Source of the DNA: Flavimaribacter sp024343425
Lineage (GTDB): Bacteria; Pseudomonadota; Alphaproteobacteria; Rhizobiales; Rhizobiaceae
DNA length: 64,000 nt
Reading direction: 5' to 3'
NCBI GenBank assembly: GCA_965227645.1
Contig: OZ245773.1
Coordinates: 4,216,001-4,280,000 of the forward strand
Both the position numbers and the translations under genes were made by a program. Shown here piece by piece: positions 17,449-25,951 of this stretch. The notes beneath the pieces were generated by a model, which did no database searches, was not told the origin of the DNA, and worked only from the letters and a program-made list of their open reading frames with translations. Every line of letters begins with the position of its first letter. Within the stretch, counting starts at the first letter, position 1.

Positions 17449-18209
17449 CGAAACTTGCGGGAAAACGAGGCCTCGTCGTCGGGATCGCGAACCAGCACAG
17501 CATCGCCACGGGCTGCGCCAGGGCTTTTCGCGCCGCAGGCGCGGACCTCGCGATCACCTATCTGAACGACAAGGCGAAACCTTATGTGGAGCCGATCGCC
17601 GAAGCGCTCGAGGCGCCGGTTTTCGTTCCCTGCGACGTGCGGATACCGGGACAGCTCGAAACGGTGTTCGAAGAGATCGAGCGGATCTGGGGTCAACTGG
17701 ACTTTCTGCTGCACTCCATCGCCTTCGCCCCGCGCGAGGATCTCCAGACGAGCGTCGTCAACAGCTCGCCGGAGGGCTTCGCGCTGGCCATGGACGTGTC
17801 ATGCCACTCTTTCCTGCGTATGGCGAAGCTCGCGATTCCGCTGATGAAACACGGCGGCAGCCTGCTGACGGTGAGCTTTTACGGCGCCGACAGGGTGGTC
17901 GAGCACTATAATCTGATGGGTCCGGTCAAGGCGGCGCTGGAATCCAGCGTTCGGTATCTGGCTGCGGATCTCGCCGATCACGGCATTCGGGCGAATGCGA
18001 TATCGGCCGGTCCGATCGCCACCCGCGCCGCTTCGGGCATCGACCGCTTCGATACGCTTCTCGACGAGGTGCGGGCGCGCACGCCGGCAAACCGTCTGGT
18101 TACGATCGAGGACGTCGGTAATGTCGCGACTTTCCTGGCCAGCGACGACGGCGCGTCCATGACGGGCTCGGTCGTCTATTCCGACAACGGCTTCCACACG
18201 GTCGCCTGA
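17445..18209 (+). CDS. fabI: Enoyl-ACP reductase, FabI type
   Basis: The 254-residue short-chain dehydrogenase matches FabI: N-terminal KRGLVVGIANQHSIATG nucleotide-binding loop, LHSIAFAPRE, and catalytic Tyr155/Lys162 in YNLMGPVK, equivalent to Tyr156/Lys163 of the E. coli enzyme. FabI reduces trans-2-enoyl-ACP with NADH in fatty-acid synthesis. Its coupling (ATGA) to MaoC/PTA and phaC suggests a specialised paralogue; a housekeeping fabI may exist elsewhere. It could also act on enoyl-CoA, which is inference. Confidence 0.85.
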   Translation: MTKLAGKRGLVVGIANQHSIATGCARAFRAAGADLAITYLNDKAKPYVEPIAEALEAPVFVPCDVRIPGQLETVFEEIERIWGQLDFLLHSIAFAPREDLQTSVVNSSPEGFALAMDVSCHSFLRMAKLAIPLMKHGGSLLTVSFYGADRVVEHYNLMGPVKAALESSVRYLAADLADHGIRANAISAGPIATRAASGIDRFDTLLDEVRARTPANRLVTIEDVGNVATFLASDDGASMTGSVVYSDNGFHTVA

Positions 18210-18218
18210 CCGCCAAAT

Positions 18219-18698
18219 TCACCGATCCTCGGCCTCGACCAGGCGACCAAGGAGCTGCAGCAGCGTTTGCTGCTCCTCCGGGTTCAATGATGCGAGCGTC
18301 TGCGCGGAGCTTTCGATTTCCAGGGGAATGAGCCGGGCGATCAGGCTCCGGCCCTGCTCTGAAAAATCCACGACCAGACGCCGCGCGTCATCCGGAGCCG
18401 GCCGGGTTTCAAGCAGGTCGCGGCGTTTCAACCGTTGCACGACGTCGCGGATATTGGCGGGCTCCATGCCCACCAACCGGCCAAGCCGGTTCTGCGACAT
18501 CGACCCGCGTTCATAGAGCCGCGCCAAGACGCTGAACTGCGCCGGGGTGAGACCATAATCCGCAATGCGCCGAAGCAGATTTCCACTGGCGCGCTGATAG
18601 GCGCAGCGCAGCAGAAAGCCTATCTGGCCATCGAGACTGTAAGCGGATAACGCATCTTCAACGCCATGCGGCAGAGCGGCCGCTTTTTCAGTCGACAT
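18219..18698 (-). CDS. MarR family transcriptional regulator
   Basis: The 159-residue protein has the MarR winged helix (LTPAQFSVLARLYERGSMSQNRLGRLVGM, then RRDLLETRPAPDDARRLVV) flanked by dimerisation helices. Its ATG at 18698 lies inside the last codons of the nitroreductase gene (11-bp overlap), so both are cotranscribed from the promoter near 19450. The perfect palindrome there is the probable operator, making this an autoregulated repressor that likely senses a phenolic or nitro/quinone compound. Confidence 0.88.
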   Translation of the reverse strand: MSTEKAAALPHGVEDALSAYSLDGQIGFLLRCAYQRASGNLLRRIADYGLTPAQFSVLARLYERGSMSQNRLGRLVGMEPANIRDVVQRLKRRDLLETRPAPDDARRLVVDFSEQGRSLIARLIPLEIESSAQTLASLNPEEQQTLLQLLGRLVEAEDR

Positions 18699-19434
18699 TG
18701 CTTTCGTCGCGATACATCACCTTGTGACGGGTGCGGGCGATCCACTCGTCGATTTCCGCGTCGGTCATGAAATGCGACTGGTCGAACCGGTTCCAGTTGA
18801 CGACCTCGTCGAGCTTCTTCTTCCAGCGCTTGTATGGCTTCTTGGCTGCGGGGCCAAAACACATGATATCAAGCACGGAGAGTTCTTCCGGGATTCCCAG
18901 CAACGGCTTCATCGCCTTTTGCGCCGCTTCCTGGCCGATCGCAGTCACCCACCATACATTATAGCCAAGCGCGGCGGCGGCGAGATGCGCGGACATGGTT
19001 GCGGCCGCGACGCTTTGCAGGAGAATGCGCTCGGCGTTCTCCTTGTACATCTTGTCGAGATCCGATCCGTCGTTCAGGACGGGAAAGGCCTTGATCCAGC
19101 GAAAATCGCTGGCGACAACGATCAGGCCAGGCGAGGTGGCGAGCCCACGATAATCCGGCGTCGGAAACTTCATTTTCAGCCTGGCGCGGGCGACCTGCTC
19201 GGCCCGGAAATATTCCATGATCTCGTTCTTGAGCGCCTGGTCCGTCACCACAATGAAGTGCCAGGGCTGGGCGTTGGCGCCGGACGGCGCGTGCCGCGCG
19301 GCTTCCAGGATCATTTCGTAATGCTCTTTCGGAACAACGTAGTCCGGATCGAACGCCCGCACCGTCATGCGCTTCTCCACGACGTCCATCAGAGCGTCGT
19401 AACGGCTGCGATCGGACTCTATCGCCTGTGACAT
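18688..19434 (-). CDS. Nitroreductase family protein
   Basis: The 248-residue flavoprotein starts at 19434 behind an excellent GGGAGGA. The FMN-binding signature RMTVRAFDPDYVV near the N-terminus and APSGANAQPWHFIVV are those of the NfsB/FRase nitroreductase superfamily; SVAAATMSAHLAAAALG contributes to the dimer. Such enzymes reduce nitro groups, quinones, enones or flavins with NAD(P)H. The aromatic-rich C-terminus (KPYKRWKKKLDEVVNWNRF) is an extension beyond the core. It is under the palindromic operator at 19444-19471 with its own MarR regulator. Confidence 0.85.
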   Translation of the reverse strand: MSQAIESDRSRYDALMDVVEKRMTVRAFDPDYVVPKEHYEMILEAARHAPSGANAQPWHFIVVTDQALKNEIMEYFRAEQVARARLKMKFPTPDYRGLATSPGLIVVASDFRWIKAFPVLNDGSDLDKMYKENAERILLQSVAAATMSAHLAAAALGYNVWWVTAIGQEAAQKAMKPLLGIPEELSVLDIMCFGPAAKKPYKRWKKKLDEVVNWNRFDQSHFMTDAEIDEWIARTRHKVMYRDESNVD

Positions 19435-19443
19435 AAATTCCTC

Positions 19444-19471
19444 CCATATCGTTATGATCATAACGATATGG
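19444..19471. promoter_or_regulatory. Perfect 28-bp palindrome, probable MarR operator
   Basis: The left half CCATATCGTTATGA is followed directly by its exact reverse complement, with no spacer, over 28 bp. It begins 9 bases upstream of the nitroreductase start codon at 19434, overlapping or adjoining its ribosome-binding site. MarR dimers bind palindromes of about this size, and a MarR gene lies in the same operon, so autorepression is strongly suggested. Confidence 0.7.
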
Positions 19472-19500
19472 TCGATGCTCCGGACTGTCAATCGGGTCGT

Positions 19501-19779
19501 TCAGGATTGCCGGCCGTCCTCCGGTTCAGCATCCAGTCGCGCCCTGACCTGATCGACGATCGCTCGGATTTCGGCGGCCATGCGCGCCTGCTGCGCGAAG
19601 GCCTCGGTCGGCTCCACACCCGGATCCTCCTCCTGGTCGAGGATGTCGCCGTCCCGGAGGATGCTGTCCAGAAAACCGTCGTCCGGCGCATTTCGGGCCA
19701 GTTGCCAGACCAAGTGCACGATCAGTTTTCGCTGGGCGCTCAGCCGGCTTTCGAGTTCGCTCACCGTCGGTCCGGTCAT
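19501..19779 (-). CDS. Small acidic alpha-helical protein (92 aa), hypothetical
   Basis: The ATG at 19779 has GAAAGGGAAA shortly upstream. The sequence is mostly helix-forming (VSELESRLSAQRKLIVHLVWQL, then AFAQQARMAAEIRAIVDQVRARL) with an acidic linker DILDQEEDPGVEP. No signal peptide, membrane segment or known domain was recognised. It stands alone between the nitroreductase promoter and sodC, so context gives no function. Confidence 0.5.
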   Translation of the reverse strand: MTGPTVSELESRLSAQRKLIVHLVWQLARNAPDDGFLDSILRDGDILDQEEDPGVEPTEAFAQQARMAAEIRAIVDQVRARLDAEPEDGRQS

Positions 19780-19973
19780 GACAGTTTCCCTTTCTGCAAG
19801 TTCTACTCTGGCAACGCTCCGCCAGTCGTTGGCGTTCCCGCCCGCGCCGACACAGATCTTCCCATGATTATATCGCCGACACCGGTGGACGCCGAACGCC
19901 GCTGCATTAGATTACCGTGACGATTGACCCGCTGAACATCGCGACCGAATTAAAAACGAAGAAGGACGAGGAA

Positions 19974-20495
19974 ATGAAAACACTGATTGCGCTTGCCTCA
20001 ACCATTGCGATGCTCGCCTCGCCCGCACTCGCTCAAGACATGCGCTCCACCCATGCAACGATTTCCGGCAACGGTGTCTCCGGCACGGTGACAGTCGCCG
20101 AAACAGCCTCTGGAATGGCGCACATGACAATTGACATCAAAGGCGTGCCCGCAGGCGCGCATGGATTCCATGTTCACGAGAAAGGCGTCTGCGACGCCGA
20201 TGATAATTTCAAATCCGCCGGCGGGCACCTTTCGGGCGGCATGAATCACGGGGTCGAAGACAGCAATGGTCCACACGCGGGCGACCTGCCGAACCTGCAC
20301 GCCGGCGAAGACGGGATCGTGCAGGTTGAGTTTTTCACGGATGGTTTCAGCCTCGATCCGGACGCCTCGCCCACGATCTCCGGACCCGACGGCGCGGCTG
20401 TCATTCTGCACGCCGGCGCCGACGACTACGCCTCGCAGCCTTCCGGCGACGCCGGAGACAGGTTGGCGTGCGGCGTTCTCTATCCGCCTCAATAG
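19974..20495 (+). CDS. sodC: Superoxide dismutase [Cu-Zn], periplasmic
   Basis: The start at 19974 is chosen because GAAGGACGAGG precedes it and the product then opens with a Sec signal peptide (MKTLIALASTIAMLASPALA, cleavage before QDM). The 173-residue precursor has the copper ligands in GFHVHEKG, the bridging and zinc histidines in GGHLSGGMNHG and GPHAGDLPN, and a C-terminal GDRLACGVL with the conserved arginine and disulfide cysteine (partner in EKGVCD). It removes superoxide in the periplasm. Monocistronic. Confidence 0.9.
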   Translation: MKTLIALASTIAMLASPALAQDMRSTHATISGNGVSGTVTVAETASGMAHMTIDIKGVPAGAHGFHVHEKGVCDADDNFKSAGGHLSGGMNHGVEDSNGPHAGDLPNLHAGEDGIVQVEFFTDGFSLDPDASPTISGPDGAAVILHAGADDYASQPSGDAGDRLACGVLYPPQ

Positions 20496-20511
20496 GTACG
20501 GATTACTGGCG

Positions 20512-21318
20512 TCAATCCTCGATGATCGGATCCTGGGTGAACTTGCCGCCCTGGTATATGGCGACCGGATCATCCGGCCCGGGATCGGGTTCATTGGCGT
20601 ATACGCGATCGCGAAAAACGGCCGAATTGTCCTTCGGCCGCCACCCGAGATAGCGCACCGAACTGTTGTCCCACCACACGGTGTCATTGTCGGAAACGCC
20701 ATAAATCACCGGGCAGCCCAGTTTCGGCGCCTCGAACACATAGACGATCAGCGAGATCAGGTCGTCATAGCTGAGCCACGTCGCCAGAAACCGCCGGTTC
20801 GTGGCTTCCGGAAAGCTTGAGCCGATCCGCACCAGCGCCGTCTCGACGCCGAACTTGTCGTGGTACATGCTGGCCAGATTCTCAGCGAAGCATTTGGAGA
20901 CGCCATAGAGACCGTCCGGCCTCAGCGGCGCATTCGCGTCGAGCCGCTGGTCCTGGCGATGAAAGCCGACGACGTGATTGGAGCTCGCCATGAAAATGCG
21001 GGGGCAGCCATTTTTCCGCGCCGCCTCATATAGGTTGTAGACGCCCTCGATATTCGCTTTCAGAATTCTCGAGAAACTGTCCTCGACGGATATTCCTCCG
21101 AAATGGACTACCCCGTCGCATCCGGCCACCAGATCGTTGACGGCGTCGTAGTCTGCAAGGTCGCAATTGACGATCTCCTCATGCGGCGCGGCCTCTCCCA
21201 GATCGACGATATCGGAAACCCTGATCGTGTCGGCAATATAGGACAGGCGCTCGCGCGCCACCTTTCCAAGGCCGCCGCCGGCCCCGGTGATCAGAAGCCG
21301 TTTCAAGAGCTTGGTCAT
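20512..21318 (-). CDS. Uronate dehydrogenase-like NAD-dependent epimerase/dehydratase
   Basis: The 268-residue extended SDR closely follows Agrobacterium-type uronate dehydrogenase (Udh, NAD+-dependent oxidation of galacturonate/glucuronate to aldarolactone): RLLITGAGGGLG, VNCDLADYDAVNDLVAGCDG, VHFGGISVE, YGVSKCFAENLA with YxxxK, and GWRPKDN near the end. Residues past the active site also match the Udh layout, so the assignment is strong, though no other hexuronate genes are adjacent. The neighbour at 21364 is a fatty-acid desaturase, unrelated in function. Confidence 0.8.
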   Translation of the reverse strand: MTKLLKRLLITGAGGGLGKVARERLSYIADTIRVSDIVDLGEAAPHEEIVNCDLADYDAVNDLVAGCDGVVHFGGISVEDSFSRILKANIEGVYNLYEAARKNGCPRIFMASSNHVVGFHRQDQRLDANAPLRPDGLYGVSKCFAENLASMYHDKFGVETALVRIGSSFPEATNRRFLATWLSYDDLISLIVYVFEAPKLGCPVIYGVSDNDTVWWDNSSVRYLGWRPKDNSAVFRDRVYANEPDPGPDDPVAIYQGGKFTQDPIIED

Positions 21319-21363
21319 GGCAATCGATCCTTTTCGCTGCTTTTTAACGTCGGTATGTGAGGA

Positions 21364-22257
21364 TCAGCGGGTGAGATCGCCGATATAGGCCTGGTGAAAA
21401 CGCCGATAGCCCCGCTCCGTCGTAAGCAGGTGGTCACGCACAAGCCTGTGCAGTTCCGGCAACTTGTAAAAGGGAACGACAGGGTAGCTGTGGTGCTCTG
21501 AATGATAGGGCATGTTCCAGGCAAGCTGTCGCACGACGATATTGGTAAACGTCGTGCGGCTGTTTTCAAGCATGTTTGCGACGAAGGGACAGCGACCATG
21601 CTCGGCGAGCAGATAGAGCCGCAAAAAGGGTTGCCCCAGAAGAACCGGCACGATCCAGACATAGACCGGCAAGGCCGAGCCGACATAAATCGAGACGAAC
21701 GCCAGCGCCACGTAAAAACCGAGCATCGCCCTTGCTTCCCTGCGCACTTTCAGCCGCCCGGACGGCGGCGTAAAGCTGTCGTTCCCACCATCAAACGCGA
21801 GGCGAAACAGCGTTTTTATCTGGCTTCGCCAGACGGGAATTCCGGAAATATGAAAGACATACTGGGCGACGGTCTCGGGTTTCGGATCGGCCAGTTCGGG
21901 ATCGTTTTCCGGATCCTGCGTATGGCGGTGATGCGCAAAATGGAAATAGCGAAACCACTCGGACGGCAGCAGGATCGCCAGACCGCAAATGCGGGCGACC
22001 CAGTCATTGATCCACTGCGACGCAAAGGCCGTGCGATGCACTGTTTCGTGCAGGAGCGTGAACAAAAAAACGATGAGGACGCCCTGAATGGGCAACAGCA
22101 TCGGCCAGAAGGGCGCGCGCAATGCAATCAAACTGCCGACCAGAGCGATCGCGCCCCAATGAAAAGTGAGCGCCAGCAATCCGCGAGAGTCGGATTTCAG
22201 CGTCAGGCTGCGGCGTTGTTCGGCGGAAAGCGTCCGTATGAAGGCGCGGTGATCCAT
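21364..22257 (-). CDS. Fatty acid desaturase family protein
   Basis: The 297-residue membrane protein has the three histidine boxes of membrane di-iron desaturases/hydroxylases: HETVH, HFAHHRH and HSEHH, between four or so hydrophobic segments. These bind the two irons. Members introduce double bonds or hydroxyl groups in acyl chains or carotenoids; the exact substrate cannot be read here. It lies 6 bp downstream of the hydrolase gene at 22264 on the same strand, so the pair is probably cotranscribed. Confidence 0.85.
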   Translation of the reverse strand: MDHRAFIRTLSAEQRRSLTLKSDSRGLLALTFHWGAIALVGSLIALRAPFWPMLLPIQGVLIVFLFTLLHETVHRTAFASQWINDWVARICGLAILLPSEWFRYFHFAHHRHTQDPENDPELADPKPETVAQYVFHISGIPVWRSQIKTLFRLAFDGGNDSFTPPSGRLKVRREARAMLGFYVALAFVSIYVGSALPVYVWIVPVLLGQPFLRLYLLAEHGRCPFVANMLENSRTTFTNIVVRQLAWNMPYHSEHHSYPVVPFYKLPELHRLVRDHLLTTERGYRRFHQAYIGDLTR

Positions 22258-22263
22258 GGTTTA

Positions 22264-23481
22264 TCAATCTTTTAAAGTATCGGCAAACCAATCATAGACG
22301 ACAGCGTTGGAGAGTGGAAGATTGCCGAGCTGGCAGTGCATGTCGGCGCCTTCCTCGATGGCGAACACCCGGCTTGTGGCCGGTCCCGAAACGGCGCTGC
22401 AAAAGGTCTTGTGCTGTTTGAGCGCCTCCGCGCCCTCGCCAGTCCCGACCATGCCGAGAACCGGACAGGCGATATCGGCGAGCCGGTCCGTGGCCCGATA
22501 GGCTTCGAGTTTCTCGAACCAGCCGGAAAAGGTGGTCACACCGAAACGGCGACACGCCGCCTTGAAGCCGAGCTTGACGCTGGGCGGCATAAATTGTTCC
22601 GGAATGTCGTCCACCTCGTCCAGGTTGACATCCTCATCCTCGTCGCCCTCGCCCGCCTGGACGAAACCGCTCATGTAGCCGAGCAGGTCGATAATCGGCG
22701 AATTGGCGACCAGCGCCCGGATCCTTTGATCGCCTGCGGCGCCACGGATGGTAAAATATCCGCCGAAACTGATGCCGTAGAGGCCGAGTTTCTCCGGATT
22801 GACGGCGTCGATGTCCAGGCAGAAATCGACAATCGCTGCGATTGGCGTCTCGTAATCGGGCCGGAAGATCATCGTTGCGTCGCGTCGCAGGGTTCCGACC
22901 TGTCCCGGCCCCTCGGCGATCAGCAGATTGAACCCGCGCGCGAGACCATCGGCGGCGGTCTGGAAATAGAGCTCCTCTCCTGTTCCGTCGAAGCCCGTCA
23001 TCGCGATGACTGTCCGGCCGTCCCGCGCGCCGCCTGCAGGTTGAAGAAAGTAACCAGGCAGCATTTTTCCCTCGAACGGTATGTCCACCGGCTTGACTGA
23101 ATGGGACATCCGGGAGGCGCCTTTGATGAAGGCGTCGCGGCTTTTCAATCCGTATCCGAGACCGTCCGGGCCGAACGGATCAGAAAAATATTCGGCGGAT
23201 CGATAATAGCTTGAGGCGCGCAGAAGATGACCGCAGGCGCTCACGTCATGGCCGGCTGCTATTGCGCTTTCGGCGAGATCTGCGAGCCTGTCCGCCTGAG
23301 CTGCGAAGGCGTCCGGCCATGCAAAGGCGTTGTCATCCGGGATTTTGGCTCGCGCGGCGAAGATTTCCCCGGGCGCGCCGCCGGCGGCGGTCGCGGCGCC
23401 CAATTGACGCATAAGCTGGAAATCCATTTCCGGCGACGCAAATCCGGCAATTCTGGTGGAAGTCCGCTCAACGCCTGTCAT
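22264..23481 (-). CDS. Alpha/beta hydrolase, FrsA-like
   Basis: The 405-residue protein has a helical N-terminal half and an alpha/beta-hydrolase core with nucleophile elbow YGISFGG, a putative acid/histidine near the end (EEGADMHCQLG) and the oxyanion region AMTGFDGTGEE. It is of the same broad group as the hydrolase at 1051-2208 but the two are not close copies. Its gene precedes the desaturase by 6 bp. Substrate unknown. Confidence 0.75.
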   Translation of the reverse strand: MTGVERTSTRIAGFASPEMDFQLMRQLGAATAAGGAPGEIFAARAKIPDDNAFAWPDAFAAQADRLADLAESAIAAGHDVSACGHLLRASSYYRSAEYFSDPFGPDGLGYGLKSRDAFIKGASRMSHSVKPVDIPFEGKMLPGYFLQPAGGARDGRTVIAMTGFDGTGEELYFQTAADGLARGFNLLIAEGPGQVGTLRRDATMIFRPDYETPIAAIVDFCLDIDAVNPEKLGLYGISFGGYFTIRGAAGDQRIRALVANSPIIDLLGYMSGFVQAGEGDEDEDVNLDEVDDIPEQFMPPSVKLGFKAACRRFGVTTFSGWFEKLEAYRATDRLADIACPVLGMVGTGEGAEALKQHKTFCSAVSGPATSRVFAIEEGADMHCQLGNLPLSNAVVYDWFADTLKD

Positions 23482-23699
23482 GTTTCCACTCCTGGTTAGC
23501 GGAACGACGGTGAAGCGAAGCCTGCAAGCCTGTCAAGACAAACGGCGCCTTGCGGGAGATCTTCTTCAGGACTGGTCTATTTCACAAGAGAACGCTAAAG
23601 AGCTCAGTCAAAGGACAAAAGACGGAAAACCGTCATCCTGGGGGAAGCGGCCGACAGGCGAAGAAAACACAAAAACGAGAGCTTCGGTTAGAAATATCC

Positions 23700-24779
23700 A
23701 TGCCCACATCCACCGCAAGGCGCAACCATCTCTGGCTGTGGTTCCTCTGGCTTGGCGCGTTCTATGTCGTCTGGGCCTGGCTGGTGTTCGGAATGGACAA
23801 TGTCGCCGCGACGCTCGCCCACTGGCCGATCGCCGCGGCCATGGCTCTTGGCAGCTACGTGGCCGGCTCGACCCCGATGGGCGGCGGGACCGTCGGATTT
23901 CCCGTCCTGGTTCTCTTCTTCGACATGCCGGCGAGCATGGGGCGGGACTTCAGTTTCGCGGTGCAATCCGTCGGAATGACCAGCGCCAGCATCTTTATCC
24001 TGTGCCGGCGGCAGGGGCTCGCGCGCTCCATGCTGTACGGGGCCATTCTGGGCGCGACGCTCGGCGTTCCGCTCGGCCTATTCTTTATCGCGCCGCTGTT
24101 TTCCGACCTCTGGATCAAGATATCCTTCGCCGTTATCTGGTGCGGGTTCGGACTTCTGCATCTTTATCGTCTCGGAGAAATCGCCGGTCATCAGGGCATG
24201 ACGGAGTTCAGCGAGACCTGGGATTTCCGGATCGGCGCGGTCCTTGGCTTTCTCGCCGGCGCAACCGTGGTTTCCGTCACAGGCGTCGGCATCGACATGG
24301 TCGTCTACGCCTGCCTCGTCCTCCTGTTCCGCACGGATCTCAAGATCGCCATTCCAACCTCTGTCATCATCATGGCGTTCTGCTCGGTCTACGGCGTCCT
24401 GATCAAGCAATTCACCACCGGAATGCAGCCCGGAACCTACGAGAACTGGCTCGCGGCTGCCCCGGTCGTGGCGCTCGGGGCGCCGCTCGGCGTCTTCATC
24501 GTCGGCCTGATCGGACGCAAACCGACGCTTTTTTTCGTGGCGATCCTGTGCGTCGGACAATATGTCTGGACCTGCTTCAACGCCTTTCCCTCGCTGGGCT
24601 GGCTGGGCGTCGGGGTCGCCTGCGTCCTGGTCGGAATTCTCCTCTACGCCTTCGAACGCCTGCGCCGCTACGGCGATGTGCTGGCCGGCGACCGGCCGGT
24701 CTCCGATGTCAGCCACGACGCGCATTTGTCGAGCCTCGGCGTCGAGGAGATCGAGCCGCATGTTCACACCGTGAAATAA
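23700..24779 (+). CDS. TauE/SafE family sulfite/organosulfonate exporter-like membrane protein
   Basis: The start at 23700 gives MPTSTARRNHLWLWFLWLGAF and about nine hydrophobic segments, with the duplicated TauE/SafE pattern (GSTPMGGGTVGFPVLVLFF in the first half, GATVVSVTGVGIDMVVYACLVLLFR in the second). Family members export sulfite, sulfoacetate or other anions. An in-frame ATG upstream at 23550 would add a polar, unlikely 50-residue extension. Cytosolic C-terminal tail of about 40 residues. The 218-bp upstream gap shows no clear promoter elements. Confidence 0.82.
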   Translation: MPTSTARRNHLWLWFLWLGAFYVVWAWLVFGMDNVAATLAHWPIAAAMALGSYVAGSTPMGGGTVGFPVLVLFFDMPASMGRDFSFAVQSVGMTSASIFILCRRQGLARSMLYGAILGATLGVPLGLFFIAPLFSDLWIKISFAVIWCGFGLLHLYRLGEIAGHQGMTEFSETWDFRIGAVLGFLAGATVVSVTGVGIDMVVYACLVLLFRTDLKIAIPTSVIIMAFCSVYGVLIKQFTTGMQPGTYENWLAAAPVVALGAPLGVFIVGLIGRKPTLFFVAILCVGQYVWTCFNAFPSLGWLGVGVACVLVGILLYAFERLRRYGDVLAGDRPVSDVSHDAHLSSLGVEEIEPHVHTVK

Positions 24780-24860
24780 TCAGCTGTCGAATGGCGCTTC
24801 CGTAATATCGACGCCCGAAATGAGACTGACAGCGCCGCGGCGACACATTAATGTGCCGCC

Positions 24861-25951
24861 ATGCTGTTTCAACTGCCCGACCACGACACACTCTACCAGG
24901 CGCTTTTAGATCGCGACGAAGCCTATGACGGCCGAGCCTTCGTCGGCGTGACAAAAGCACAGGCATATTTTGCCGCCTCTCCTGTCCGGCGCGCAAGCCG
25001 AAGTCTGAAAATTGCACATTCTTCGCGTCTGTTCAGGAATGTCTGGAAGCCGGCTTTCGTCCTTGCAAGCGATGTCATCCGATGGCGCCGGCGGCGGAAG
25101 CCGACGCATCGATCCAGCGCCTCGTGCGCGCGCTCGAAGAACGTCCGCAGCATCCCTGGAACGAAGGCGACGTGGCCGCCATGGGACTGGATCCGTCAAC
25201 CGTGCGGCGCGCCTTCAAGCGGCACTATGGAATGACGTTCCTGGAAATGGCGCGGCTTACACGCATCCGAACGGGTTTCGAGACACTGTCGGGAGGCGGC
25301 CGCGTCATAGACGCCCAGCTTGACGCCGGTTTCGATTCTCCGAGCGGTTTTCGCAACGCCTTTGCGCGACTGCTCGGACAGCCGCCCTCCTCCTTCACAG
25401 GCCGCGAACTTCTAAAGGCAAGCTGGATCGAGACCCCGCTCGGGGCCATGATCGCAGTGAGCGACCGGCACGTGCTGCATCTTCTGGAATTCATCGACAG
25501 AAAGGCGCTTCCGGCGGAACTGAAACGCCTGCGGACGCACGCGAAAGGCGGGGTCGGCATCGGCCGCGAACCGCCGACGGAACAGGCGGAAGCAGAGCTC
25601 GCAGCCTTTTTCTCCGGTCAAAGCGCCAAGTTCAACGTTCCCCTGAAGTTTCATGGCAGCGCGTTTACCCGTGAGGTCTGGCGCGCGCTGAGGGAAATAC
25701 CGGCAGGCGAAACCCGCAGCTACAGCGATCTCGCGCGAACCATCGGAAGGCCGACTGCTACACGCGCCGTTGCACGCGCCAACGGGGCCAACCAACTCGC
25801 TCTTGTCGTGCCCTGCCACAGGGTCATTGGCGCGGACGGTTCGCTGACCGGATATGGCGGCGGTCTCTGGCGCAAGCAGCAGCTTATCGAACTTGAACGG
25901 CAATATGCGTCGCCTGCCAGGCGCGCAGATCATCGGGAGGAAATTGCATGA
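24861..25951 (+). pseudogene. ada: Ada-like regulator/O6-methylguanine-DNA methyltransferase with a frameshift
   Basis: Residues 1-32 (MLFQLPDHDTLYQALLDRDE..., to FVGVTK) are read from 24861. The rest, STGIFCRLSC onward, is in the frame entered one base back at the A-run 24953-24956. Restoring one A gives a 363-residue protein, the normal Ada length, with zinc/methyl-acceptor cysteines (FCRLSC, PCKRC), an AraC-type DNA-binding part and the methyltransferase active site VPCHRVIG. No start codon exists in the second frame before ATG 25082, which would lose the zinc domain. So it is a disrupted gene, a sequencing error or a slippage site. It overlaps the next gene by 4 bp. Confidence 0.85.

Noticed and set aside
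25082..25951. ada read as a complete shorter gene from ATG 25082
   Set aside because: That start would omit the zinc/methyl-acceptor domain whose codons are intact and in frame just upstream; the frameshift explanation fits better.
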